Assembly: GCF_025464955.1 (NCBI RefSeq)
Contig: NZ_JAODNM010000147.1
Coordinates: forward strand, 1-34,337
Direction of reading: 5' to 3'
Length of the DNA stretch: 34,337 nucleotides
From: Amycolatopsis sp.
GTDB taxonomy: Bacteria > Actinomycetota > Actinomycetes > Mycobacteriales > Pseudonocardiaceae
The notes under the pieces were generated by a model, which was not told the origin of the DNA, ran no database searches, and worked only from the letters and a program-made list of their open reading frames with translations. Below are positions 22,459 to 29,575 of this stretch, one piece after another (the first letter of the stretch is position 1; each line of letters starts with the position of its first letter). A program made the translations under genes and the position numbers.

Positions 22459-22589
22459 CGTGCCAGATTGCGTCCGGCGCCGGTGAAGCGTTCGAAAAGT
22501 CGACGCACCAGCGTTTGTGGCCGTGGCATGCGGCGGGGGCTCTGTTCGACATGAGAGCGGCGCATCGAAGAGCGACCGAGGGGGATGTC

Positions 22590-23366
22590 GTGAAAATCAG
22601 TGTACTAGGAGATCTCAACGTTGAAGATGGTGGCTGCAGGTTCACTCCGCATGCCACCAAACCGAGGCAGCTCATAGCCCTGCTGGCACTTAACGCGAAC
22701 CATGTAGTCAGCAAGACGACTCTGATCGAAGAGCTCTGGGACGCGAGACCCCCGCAGAGCGCGGTGGCCACGCTTCAGACGTACATCTTTCAGCTGCGGA
22801 TGGGCCTGACCTACACACCCGCCTGCGGCGGCGACCGCGGCGAGGCACGCAAGCGGTTGATCACCAAACCCCTGGGCTACGAGCTGCGTCTGGGTGACGG
22901 CGAGTTCGACGTCCTCGAGTTCAAGGCCGGGATCACTCAGGCTCTCGCCGCGGCGGAGGCTGGAAGGCACGCGGAAGCCGTGGCCAAGTACGGGGCTTGT
23001 ATTGCGATGTTCCGCGGCCCGGCGCTAACCGACGTCTACAAGGGCCCGGTGCTCCAGTCGCATTCCCGGCATCTGGAGGAGTTGCTGCTGTCCGCGCACG
23101 AGGCCCGCGTCCGGCACCTACTGGTGATCGGGAGGTTCTCCGAGGCCATTTCCGATCTCTCGTCCTTGACTGTGCGCCATCCGCTGCACGAGGGGCTGCA
23201 TGCCCAGATGATCCGCGCACTGAGTCGTTGTGGGCGCAGGAGCGAATCCCTCAAGTTCTACCAGGACATCCGGCAACGGCTGATCGACGAGGTCGGGATC
23301 GAACCGTCGGTCGCATTGCAGGTTGCGCAACGGGAAGCGCTGTGCTGCGAGAGCTATGCCTCGTGA
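22590..23366 (+). CDS. SARP-family pathway activator
   Basis: This 258-aa protein has the two domains of small SARPs (ActII-ORF4/DnrI type). The first is an OmpR-like winged helix at residues about 1-95 (VLGDLNVEDGGCRF, PRQLIALLALNANHVVSKTTLIEELWD, TLQTYIFQLRM). The second is a bacterial transcriptional activation domain (FDVLEFKAGITQALAAAEAG... LHEGLHAQMIRALSRCGRRSESLKFYQDIRQRLIDEVGIEPS). It should activate the cluster by binding direct repeats near the -35 region. The GTG at 22590 with GAGGGGG upstream gives the canonical domain start, whereas the frame continues upstream without homology. It is followed immediately by a hexanucleotide repeat and a methyltransferase gene. Confidence 0.92.
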   Translation: MKISVLGDLNVEDGGCRFTPHATKPRQLIALLALNANHVVSKTTLIEELWDARPPQSAVATLQTYIFQLRMGLTYTPACGGDRGEARKRLITKPLGYELRLGDGEFDVLEFKAGITQALAAAEAGRHAEAVAKYGACIAMFRGPALTDVYKGPVLQSHSRHLEELLLSAHEARVRHLLVIGRFSEAISDLSSLTVRHPLHEGLHAQMIRALSRCGRRSESLKFYQDIRQRLIDEVGIEPSVALQVAQREALCCESYAS

Positions 23367-23367
23367 G

Positions 23368-23409
23368 CCCCTACCCCTACCCCTACCCCTACCCCTATCC
23401 CTATCCCTA
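23368..23409. repeat. Seven-copy hexanucleotide tandem repeat
   Basis: Seven direct 6-bp units start one base after the SARP stop codon: five of CCCCTA followed by two of TCCCTA. They end 26 bp before the ATG of the methyltransferase gene. The tract is non-coding for both neighbours as annotated. See the findings for possible roles. Confidence 0.9.
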
Positions 23410-23435
23410 TCGTGAGTGGAAAGGGACTGATCGCC

Positions 23436-24296
23436 ATGTCCGCCGACGACCGCCATGCGGAGACCATCACCCGCGTTTTCGACGATGCCGCCGCGGAGTT
23501 TGACACCTCCGGGCTTGACTTCTTCACACCCTTGGGAAAGCGGCTGGCCGACCTCGCCGGCTCCGGCCCGGGCGACCGGGTTCTTGATGTCGGATGCGGG
23601 ATGGGCTCGTCGCTGATCCCCGCGGCAGAGCGGGTAGGGCCTACCGGCTTCGTCACGGGGATCGACCTGGCGCCGGAGATGGCTCGACGGCTGGCGGCCA
23701 TCCTGCTCGACCGGAAGGTGACTAACGTCCGGGTACTCGAGATGGACGGCGAACGCCCCGACTTCCCGGACAACTCCTTCGAGATCATACAGGCCGGCTT
23801 TAGCGTCATGCATTTCTCCTCGGCACCGGCAAGCCTCAGTCGGTACCCGCGCCTGCTCGGGCGCGGCGGACGGTTTTGCTACAGCGAGCTGGTCGACGAG
23901 GACGGCCTACCCGATCTTGTCCCACGTGAGGCATTCGCAGAACTGGAGCCGTTCTTCCCTACTGAGCTGCCGAATCCACGCGAACGGGGGCTCACCCCGT
24001 GGAACCGGTCGGCTGAGTCGATCCGCGGCGCGTTACTAACACAAGGGTTCGCGCGCGTCAATCTGACCGAGGAAACGTCCGAGGTGGACGTCGGCAGCGG
24101 GCGTCGCTGGAACGCCTGGACGATGTCGACCGGCTTGAGACAAGCATGGGCGAACGTCCCCACAGCTGAGTTGGACGCGGTGCAAGCGCGGACGGCAGCG
24201 CTGATCGAGCAGAAACGCGACGTACGTGGACGGTTGTTACTGCCCGTGCGAGTGAGGTATGTGGCGTGTGAGACGGGGGAGGGGCTCCGTGGGTGA
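23436..24296 (+). CDS. SAM-dependent methyltransferase (class I, Methyltransf_11/31 type)
   Basis: This 286-aa single-domain methyltransferase has motif I VLDVGCGMGSS (49-59), GIDLAPEMARRL, and a post-I acidic region (VLEMDGERPDFPDNSFEIIQAGF). It lacks a fused dimerisation domain, unlike the DnrK-type protein upstream. Substrate position (O or C) is unknown. ATG 23436 with AAGGGA nine bases upstream is preferred over GTG 23412, which would start almost inside the hexamer repeat. The stop overlaps the M20 gene by 8 bp. Two TTA codons (24033 and 24237) suggest dependence on the rare leucyl tRNA. Confidence 0.88.
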   Translation: MSADDRHAETITRVFDDAAAEFDTSGLDFFTPLGKRLADLAGSGPGDRVLDVGCGMGSSLIPAAERVGPTGFVTGIDLAPEMARRLAAILLDRKVTNVRVLEMDGERPDFPDNSFEIIQAGFSVMHFSSAPASLSRYPRLLGRGGRFCYSELVDEDGLPDLVPREAFAELEPFFPTELPNPRERGLTPWNRSAESIRGALLTQGFARVNLTEETSEVDVGSGRRWNAWTMSTGLRQAWANVPTAELDAVQARTAALIEQKRDVRGRLLLPVRVRYVACETGEGLRG

Positions 24297-25671
24297 GCCC
24301 GTCGACGTCGTCGAGCTGACTGCCGAACTGGTGCGGATAGACTCCTCCCACGAGGGTGAGGGAGGGCTCACGCTCCCGATCGTGGAGCGGCTGGAGGCAC
24401 TGTGGGCTTCGCGGACCGTGGAGACCCGCAGGTTCCCGACGCCGAAGGAGGGCAATGCCCACTTGTACGTCCGGATCCCCGGCCGCGGTGTGGCACCACC
24501 GTTGATGTTCCTCTGCCATACCGACGTGGTCGGTGTCCAACCCGGATGGACGGTGGACCCGTTCGCTGGTGATTGCCGGGGCGGGTTCCTCTGGGGGCGC
24601 GGCGTTCTAGACATGAAGGGCATGCTCGCCGCCGTGACCACAGCGTGCCTGCGCCTTGTCGACAGCGGAACGGTCCCCGACCGCGACCTCATCCTGCTCT
24701 ACGACTGTGACGAGGAGGGCGGCTGGCATGGCACGTCGTGGCTACTGGAGCAGCATCCGGAGCTGGCGAGGGTGGGTTCAGTAGTCACTGAGGGTGGCTG
24801 GTCGCTGTGCGGGCCTGACGGGACAAGTCCAATGCTCGCGGCGATGAGCTGTGCGGAGCGGACCTTCGGTGCGCTTCGCCTGACCAGCACGGCGGCGGCG
24901 ACGCACTCGTCACGACCCCTGCCCCAGTCCGCAATCGGGTCGCTTGCCAGCGTCGTGGGCAAGCTGGAGCGGCTGGTGCTGCCGGTGCGGTTGACGCCAC
25001 TGAACCGGTCGTATTTCGAGGGACTACGGGCGGCCACGGATGATCCGGCGCTAACCGGTGCGCTCCGGGATCTGCTCGTCGCGCGGACGCAGCCGGAGCT
25101 CGACGCGGCCGGCAACCGCGTAGTGGCGACCTCAGGCCACCCTGCCTTGCACAACGCGCTGCTGCGGAGCACGCTGGCGTTCGTGGCGACGGAAGGCGGC
25201 AAGCGCGCGAACGTCGTCCCGTCTAGGGCTTCGTTGCTGCTGCAGGTGCGGTTCACCCCCGGGGGTAGCTCACCGCAGGAGGTCATCGACCTGGTGCGAG
25301 CCTGCGCTGGCACCGATGTGTCCGTCGCGGTGGTCGGTCCACCCTGGGAACAGGAACATGAGACCCTGGCCCGATGGCAGCGCGACTGGATGGCTCCTGA
25401 GTCGCCCACCGGACACGAGGTCTTCGCCGCATGGCGTCAGGCTGTTGGCGAGGTGCACCCCGGCGTCGTGGCTGTGCCAGTGGTCTTCGAGGGCGGCACA
25501 AGTGCGAAACCCTGGCGGGAGAGGGGCATTCCGGTATACGGGTTATATCCGTACTTTGTGGATGATGGCGCGCTGACGGCCATGCACGGCGCCGACGAAC
25601 GGGTCCGAGTCGAGGAGCTGCGCCGTGCCGAGGAGCTCGTCCACCGCATGCTGGGGCGCTTCTGCCGCTGA
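24289..25671 (+). CDS. M20-family metallo-amidohydrolase/peptidase
   Basis: This 460-aa protein resembles M20 enzymes such as ArgE/DapE/CPG2 and PM20D1. The di-zinc ligands and general base are visible: His77-x-Asp79 (CHTDVV), Asp108 in GRGVLDMKG, the Glu142-Glu143 pair in CDEEGG and a late His in AMHGADERV. A dimerisation lid domain lies between (about 190-300). M20 enzymes hydrolyse, or in PM20D1-like cases form, amide bonds of N-acyl amino acids. No amide ligase is in the cluster, so its substrate is unclear. It starts at GTG 24289 with GGAGGGG upstream, overlapping the methyltransferase end. A TTA codon lies at 25543-25545. The stop codon sits at the tip of a 19-bp inverted repeat. Confidence 0.9.
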   Translation: MGEPVDVVELTAELVRIDSSHEGEGGLTLPIVERLEALWASRTVETRRFPTPKEGNAHLYVRIPGRGVAPPLMFLCHTDVVGVQPGWTVDPFAGDCRGGFLWGRGVLDMKGMLAAVTTACLRLVDSGTVPDRDLILLYDCDEEGGWHGTSWLLEQHPELARVGSVVTEGGWSLCGPDGTSPMLAAMSCAERTFGALRLTSTAAATHSSRPLPQSAIGSLASVVGKLERLVLPVRLTPLNRSYFEGLRAATDDPALTGALRDLLVARTQPELDAAGNRVVATSGHPALHNALLRSTLAFVATEGGKRANVVPSRASLLLQVRFTPGGSSPQEVIDLVRACAGTDVSVAVVGPPWEQEHETLARWQRDWMAPESPTGHEVFAAWRQAVGEVHPGVVAVPVVFEGGTSAKPWRERGIPVYGLYPYFVDDGALTAMHGADERVRVEELRRAEELVHRMLGRFCR

Positions 25672-25689
25672 GCGGCAGAAGCGCCCCAG
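25651..25689. terminator. Perfect 19-bp inverted-repeat bidirectional terminator
   Basis: Arms 25651-25669 and 25671-25689 are perfectly complementary around the single base 25670, giving an 18-bp stem with a 3-nt loop. The loop is exactly the TGA stop codon of the M20 gene (25669-25671). The convergent ACP-ABM gene stops at 25691, so the hairpin separates the two transcripts. Confidence 0.9.
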
Positions 25690-25690
25690 C

Positions 25691-26272
25691 CTAATGCCCG
25701 TCACCCGGCAGGTACGCCACCACGTTCATGCTTTTCATGGAGCCAGCACGCCGATACGGATGGAGGAGTCGGCGATGCTGCAGGTGGCGCTCGGAGCGTT
25801 CGAACCGCTCGAAATCTTCTTTGGTGGTCCAGTCGCTCACGACGTAGTACAGGTGCTGCCGCTCGGCGTCGCGCAGAAGCCACTGACCTCGGTTCGCAGG
25901 ATCGGCCGAGACGCTGGTGCCCACTTCGGACCAGACCTTCTCGAACTTCGCCGCTAGTTCCGGGACGATGTCCAGTTCGAGCATTATGCGCCAGCGTAGC
26001 GATGTGGTGGTCACGCCGGCGCCGTGTTCCTGCTCGCTCACTGCGACCAGAAGCTCACGGGGTGTTGATGCGTCGGTAAGTACGAGATCCGGACCGCACC
26101 TCACTCCGTGTGTCCGTTCTAGTCGCCCTATCAGTTCCTGTCGCGCCAGGGAATCGAACCCCATATCGTCGAAGCTCCGATCGAGTGGACTTGCGGTTTC
26201 ACTGGTCTCGAGATTGTCGCCGGAGATCGCGTTCATGACCTCGACGAGCGACGCCTCGGTAACCTTGTCCAT
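25691..26272 (-). CDS. ACP fused to an ABM (SchA/CurD-like) monooxygenase domain
   Basis: This 193-aa protein has two domains. Residues 1 to about 82 are a type II PKS acyl carrier protein with the phosphopantetheine site DDMGFDSLARQEL (Ser41) and the following helix ELIGRLERTHGVRC. After a short linker (GAGVTTTS), residues about 91-190 form a ferredoxin-fold ABM-like domain. Features such as RWRIMLELDIV, FEKVWSEVG, NRGQWLLRDAERQHLYYVVSDWTTKEDFERFERSE and the ending HRRLLHPYRRAGSM recall SchA/CurD-like proteins of spore-pigment-type clusters. It is the only ACP in the window and therefore likely serves KS-alpha/KS-beta. AGGAGG precedes the ATG and a possible -10 TATAGG lies at 26301-26296. 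A sequencing-error join is unlikely because both domains are complete with a sensible linker. Confidence 0.9.
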   Translation of the reverse strand: MDKVTEASLVEVMNAISGDNLETSETASPLDRSFDDMGFDSLARQELIGRLERTHGVRCGPDLVLTDASTPRELLVAVSEQEHGAGVTTTSLRWRIMLELDIVPELAAKFEKVWSEVGTSVSADPANRGQWLLRDAERQHLYYVVSDWTTKEDFERFERSERHLQHRRLLHPYRRAGSMKSMNVVAYLPGDGH

Positions 26273-26382
26273 TGCACCCTCCTGTTTCCTGGGGACCTAT
26301 AGCATCCGTTATGGGCGTCGAGGAAAACTTGACCACCGGCCGCCGTCCGGCTGCACAAGACACAGTGGCCATAGGCGTGCCT

Positions 26383-26402
26383 CGTTCGTCAGTGGACGAG
26401 CG
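26383..26402. promoter_or_regulatory. Imperfect palindrome upstream of the cluster MarR gene
   Basis: Arms CGTTCGTC (26383-26390) and GACGAGCG (26395-26402) pair with one mismatch over a 4-bp spacer, giving a 20-bp MarR-sized site. It ends 22 bp before the MarR start and just before a possible -10 (TAAACT, 26411-26416). Autoregulation is possible. It does not match the operator in front of the transporter gene. Confidence 0.35.
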
Positions 26403-26424
26403 GGATCCGCTAAACTCCGGCGTC

Positions 26425-26877
26425 ATGGGACGCCCCGTGAAGCCGCTGGATGCCCTCCCGGGGCCAACACTGTTCCGCGCTGTTCGACTGCTGGGCAGGG
26501 CGCCGGACCAGCGGAGCCAGCGACGGTTCTCTGGCATCCTTGTGGTCCAGGCTGTGCGGGGGTGCCGTGAGCGCGGGGACTCCGGAGAGATCACCGTGCG
26601 CTCGGTCGCCGACTACATGCGCGTGGCGCCGTCGACCGCGAGCCGACTTGTCAGCGACGCTGTCGATGCTGGGTACGTCGAGACCACGCCGTCCCCGTCG
26701 GACCGGCGCTCCACGACGCTGCGCTTGACGGATGCCGGCCGACAGTTGATGCGCAGCTCGGTCGCCTACCAGACCAAGGTGTACGAGCAGGCGACCGATG
26801 GCTGGTCGTCGGAGGACAAGCAGGTGTTCGAGCGGTTGTTGGTGGAATTCTGCAACCGCCTCCTCAGCGAACTGTGA
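26425..26877 (+). CDS. MarR-family regulator
   Basis: This 150-aa winged-helix protein has its HTH around ITVRSVADYMRVAPSTASRLVSDAVDAGYVETTPS and the wing SDRRSTTLRLTDAGRQLM, with helices for dimerisation at both ends. The ATG at 26425 lacks a Shine-Dalgarno but is nine bases past TAAACT, suggesting a leaderless mRNA. Upstream in-frame codons from 26272 would overlap the divergent ACP-ABM start and show no homology. Its neighbours are the ACP-ABM gene and a drug exporter, so it probably senses the pathway product and controls export, perhaps through the operator at 27272-27288 (inference). Confidence 0.85.
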   Translation: MGRPVKPLDALPGPTLFRAVRLLGRAPDQRSQRRFSGILVVQAVRGCRERGDSGEITVRSVADYMRVAPSTASRLVSDAVDAGYVETTPSPSDRRSTTLRLTDAGRQLMRSSVAYQTKVYEQATDGWSSEDKQVFERLLVEFCNRLLSEL

Positions 26878-26891
26878 AGTCACCAGATTCC

Positions 26892-27218
26892 TTACTCGTC
26901 CACGTGAAGTTCCACCAGCACGGGGAGTTCGCTCCCGCGTTCGCCGATCTCGCCGAGGACCTGTAACGCCTCGCGGTCGATCGGCAGGTTCGAGTGGAGG
27001 AACGACCGTGAGGTGGCGTCGAAGTCGTCGCTCGCCTGGACCATAAGCAGGTAGTCGTTCTGGCCGTCAGACTCGAGGAACACCACCTCGTGCCGCAGGC
27101 CGTTCTGGCGCATCGCGGGAACCGCGGTGTCGGCGCGTTCACCGAAGCCGTGCATCCACTCGACCGCGCGCTCGCGCTGGCCTGGGTGGAGTCGCATCCT
27201 GATGCAGCGGAATTTCAT
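26892..27218 (-). CDS. Small DUF6176-like protein
   Basis: This 108-aa cytosolic protein begins MKFRCIRMRLHPGQRERAVEWMHGF and has HEVVFLESDGQNDYLLMVQASDDFD followed by a HSNLPIDREALQVL segment. The pattern of strand, helix, strand and an FLES..DYL core recalls DUF6176 proteins and the wider ferredoxin-fold ABM-like group, but the assignment is from memory and no catalytic residues can be named. A GAGGTGG site lies upstream. It is convergent with the MarR gene (14 bp between stops) and divergent from the exporter with 82 bp between starts, so it may share the exporter's operator. Confidence 0.6.
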   Translation of the reverse strand: MKFRCIRMRLHPGQRERAVEWMHGFGERADTAVPAMRQNGLRHEVVFLESDGQNDYLLMVQASDDFDATSRSFLHSNLPIDREALQVLGEIGERGSELPVLVELHVDE

Positions 27219-27264
27219 AGACCTGCCACCTCATCTGTATCGTTCAAGAACTGCAGAGAACCGG

Positions 27265-27300
27265 TTGATAGATGCGTCGTACACGCATACACTATGTGGT
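27265..27300 (+). promoter_or_regulatory. Exporter promoter with operator in the spacer, leaderless start
   Basis: TTGATA (27265-27270) and TACACT (27288-27293) are 17 bp apart, a strong vegetative-type promoter. The spacer is filled by an inverted repeat with perfect 6-bp arms ATGCGT (27272-27277) and ACGCAT (27283-27288). Transcription would start at about 27300, on or next to the GTG start codon, so the message should be leaderless. Repressor binding between -35 and -10 would shut the promoter. Confidence 0.65.
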
Positions 27301-28707
27301 GTGAACACTAGTGCCAACGAGACGAAGAAACGAACTTCGACGCTCGCGGTGAACCTCAGCTTCGCTGCGCTGCTGCTCGGCCTGCTCATGGCCCAGCTCG
27401 ATACGAATATTGTGGTCGCAGCCCTTCCTGTGGTGAGCCAGGACCTCCATCTTGGGGCTGGGGTGGCCGGGGTGACCGCGAGCACCCTGCTGACCGTCAC
27501 GGTCTTTACGCCAGTGTGGGGCAAACTCGGCGATGTGCTTGGGCGGCGGTTCACGTTTGTCACCTCGGTCCTGATTTTTGGGCTGGCATCGCTGCTGTGT
27601 GCGGTCGCGCCGTCAGTGGCGGTGCTCATCGCCGGCCGGGCGCTGCAGGGCATCGGCGCAGGCGGGCTCATCGTCACGGCTGTGAGCGGGGTTGCTGTCA
27701 TCTTCGATCGGGAAGAGCTCGTCCGGCGCCAGATCTGGGTGACTTTGGTCTTCGGTATTTCCTCCCTCGCCGGGCCGCCGGCAGGCGGGTTCATGGCGTC
27801 CGCGTGGGGCTGGCGCTCTATCTTCTACGTCAATTTGCCGATTTGCGTCATCGCGCTCCTCGTGGGCGTATGGGGTCTGCCTAAGGAACCGAGCAGAGGC
27901 TCCCTTAAGCGGTTCGACTACCCGGGCGCCTTGGCTATTGCTGTGGCGGGCAGTGCGCTGGTGGGTGTCGGCTCGAGCTCGACGATCGCCCGGACACCGG
28001 CCTACGCGGTGCCTCTCGTCGTCGTCATGGTGCTTGCGCTCGTCTTCCTGGTCTGGCGTGAGCGCCGTGCTCCCGAGCCGTTGATCCCGCCGTCGGTCTT
28101 CCGGATCAAGGCACTGCGGGAGACGTTGGTGACCACTTTGCTCATCGGGATCACCCTCTTCGGCACGTTTACCTTTGTGCCGCTCGCGCTGCACACTGGC
28201 GCCAGTGTGACCACCGAGGCCGTTGGTGCGATGCTGCTGGCGCTGACCATCGGCCAGCTGGTGATCGTCCTTTTCTTCTCGGTACTGGTCCGCCGCAACC
28301 GCAACCTGGCCGCTTGGACGGTCCTGTCCCTGGTGATGGGTGTGGTCGGGCTCGCCCTGCTGACCGTGCTGCCATTGCTGCCGCACGCGGCGGCGATCCC
28401 CGTCGCGGTGGTGGGCTTGGCGCTTGCCGGCGCCGCGCTGGGGCTGTCGCTGCAGGTACTGACGCTCATCGGCCAGGCGACGGCGGCACCAGAACAAATC
28501 GGCCAGGTGATGGGCACGATTACCTTCACCCGGCAGCTCGGGGGTGCGGTGGGCGCGGCCGGGTTCGGCTGGATTGTGCTGCTCGCGCCGGACGGCGCCG
28601 CAGCGCCTGCCGTCGTGCTCGGCATCGCGGCGGTGCTGTTGATGACGGCATTCCTCAGCCGCCCGCGGGAGATCCCTGAGCTGAAAGGCGACGGAGGGGG
28701 CTGGTGA
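27301..28707 (+). CDS. DHA2-type major facilitator drug exporter
   Basis: This 468-aa membrane protein has about 14 hydrophobic segments. It has the DHA2 motif LLMAQLDTNIVVAALPVVSQDL in the first helix, motif A-like GKLGDVLGRRFTF, and motif C-like GPPAGGFMASAWGWRSIFYVNLP. It should expel the cluster product (or other hydrophobic compounds) using the proton gradient, giving self-resistance. The start is GTG 27301, which coincides with the predicted transcription start. The upstream in-frame extension (from 27127) runs through the divergent promoter and is rejected. It ends 56 bp from the convergent PIG-L gene. Its regulator is probably the MarR protein encoded 0.4 kb upstream. Confidence 0.92.
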   Translation: MNTSANETKKRTSTLAVNLSFAALLLGLLMAQLDTNIVVAALPVVSQDLHLGAGVAGVTASTLLTVTVFTPVWGKLGDVLGRRFTFVTSVLIFGLASLLCAVAPSVAVLIAGRALQGIGAGGLIVTAVSGVAVIFDREELVRRQIWVTLVFGISSLAGPPAGGFMASAWGWRSIFYVNLPICVIALLVGVWGLPKEPSRGSLKRFDYPGALAIAVAGSALVGVGSSSTIARTPAYAVPLVVVMVLALVFLVWRERRAPEPLIPPSVFRIKALRETLVTTLLIGITLFGTFTFVPLALHTGASVTTEAVGAMLLALTIGQLVIVLFFSVLVRRNRNLAAWTVLSLVMGVVGLALLTVLPLLPHAAAIPVAVVGLALAGAALGLSLQVLTLIGQATAAPEQIGQVMGTITFTRQLGGAVGAAGFGWIVLLAPDGAAAPAVVLGIAAVLLMTAFLSRPREIPELKGDGGGW

Positions 28708-28763
28708 CCCCTCTGCCGCTGACCCTCGTCGGTCGTCGTGTGCGTTGTCGCCGGGGGCGGACA

Positions 28764-29456
28764 TTAGGGGTATTCAAGCACCTGGAACCGTTCTGCTAGC
28801 CGCCCGCTCGTCAATCCGGCTGAGCGGGCGGCTGCGGCCATCCTGTTCCGCAGCATCAGCTCGTCCGGGCCGTCAGCGTGCTGTGAACAGTGACATCGCA
28901 GCGCGGCGAGTTTCATCGGCAGGTGGGCAGTGACGTCCTCGAAGTGATTGGCCTCTGGGTCGCCGAAGAGCCATACTTCGCGGACGGCCCAAGGGGCATA
29001 CTCGCCATCGCCTGGCGCGGGCGCGATACGGGCGACGGGATACACCGCGTCGAGCGTGGCCGCACCCACCGCCCGGTGGTCGGGGTGGTTCGCTGGCGGG
29101 AAACTCCACGCGTACCTCGGGCTGTGCGTGACGACCCGATGCGGGCGGACCTGGCGAAGCTGGGCCGCCAGTGTCGCGCGGAGCGCGAGCGAAGGTTCTA
29201 CCTCGGCGTCCATCCCACCGAGGAAGTGCACGTCGTTGACACCGAGCGCCTCGGCTGCAGCCTCCTGTTCGGCACGGCGGTCAGCAGACGGAGCGCCGGT
29301 CGTGCCACGCTGTCCGTCCGTGACCACGCACAGGCTCACGGCCCAGCCCCGGGACACCCAGCCCGCTACCGTGCCGCCTGCAGCGAATTCGAGATCGTCG
29401 GGATGGGCGACGATCCCCAGCGCGCGTCCGGGAGCAGGCTCCTCTGAGTTGGTCAT
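28764..29456 (-). CDS. PIG-L/LmbE-family N-deacetylase
   Basis: This 230-aa protein has the zinc motifs of the family: AHPDDLEF (His18, Asp20, Asp21) and HPDHRA (His124, Asp126, His127), with a TDGQRGTTG loop after the second strand. PIG-L enzymes remove acetyl groups from N-acetylglucosamine-type substrates (MshB in mycothiol, and deacetylases acting on glycosides in antibiotic pathways). Inside this cluster a role on an N-acetylated sugar carried by the aglycone is plausible, but no sugar genes confirm it. A GAGG site is upstream of the ATG. It is divergent from the sugar-methyltransferase genes. Confidence 0.88.
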   Translation of the reverse strand: MTNSEEPAPGRALGIVAHPDDLEFAAGGTVAGWVSRGWAVSLCVVTDGQRGTTGAPSADRRAEQEAAAEALGVNDVHFLGGMDAEVEPSLALRATLAAQLRQVRPHRVVTHSPRYAWSFPPANHPDHRAVGAATLDAVYPVARIAPAPGDGEYAPWAVREVWLFGDPEANHFEDVTAHLPMKLAALRCHCSQHADGPDELMLRNRMAAAARSAGLTSGRLAERFQVLEYP

Positions 29457-29575
29457 GCAGTTACCACACCTCGTCGGCCAGTGACGCTGATCGAGCTTTG
29501 CCGGTCAAGTTGGTGCGGAGCGAAATTCGAGACTGGCCGAAGAAACTGGGGCTCCGGCCAGTGATGGGAGGTTCG

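Noticed and set aside
22368..22589. SARP-binding direct repeats upstream of the SARP gene
   Set aside because: TCGA-containing heptamer-like words occur but their spacing (8 and 19 bp) does not match the 11- or 22-bp periodicity expected for SARP sites.
23368..23409. CRISPR or telomere-like interpretation of the CCCCTA repeat
   Set aside because: Units are only 6 bp with no spacers, so it is not CRISPR. It is internal to a gene cluster and not at a replicon end, so a telomere is not supported.
27613..28764. A 383-codon open frame on the minus strand
   Set aside because: It is antisense to the DHA2 exporter, rich in Arg/Gln/His with no domain pattern, and it would run through the convergent PIG-L stop.
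29498..29575. Longer N-terminus of the TylF-like methyltransferase
   Set aside because: It starts at a TTG without a ribosome site, and the family N-terminus begins at the ATG at 29576.
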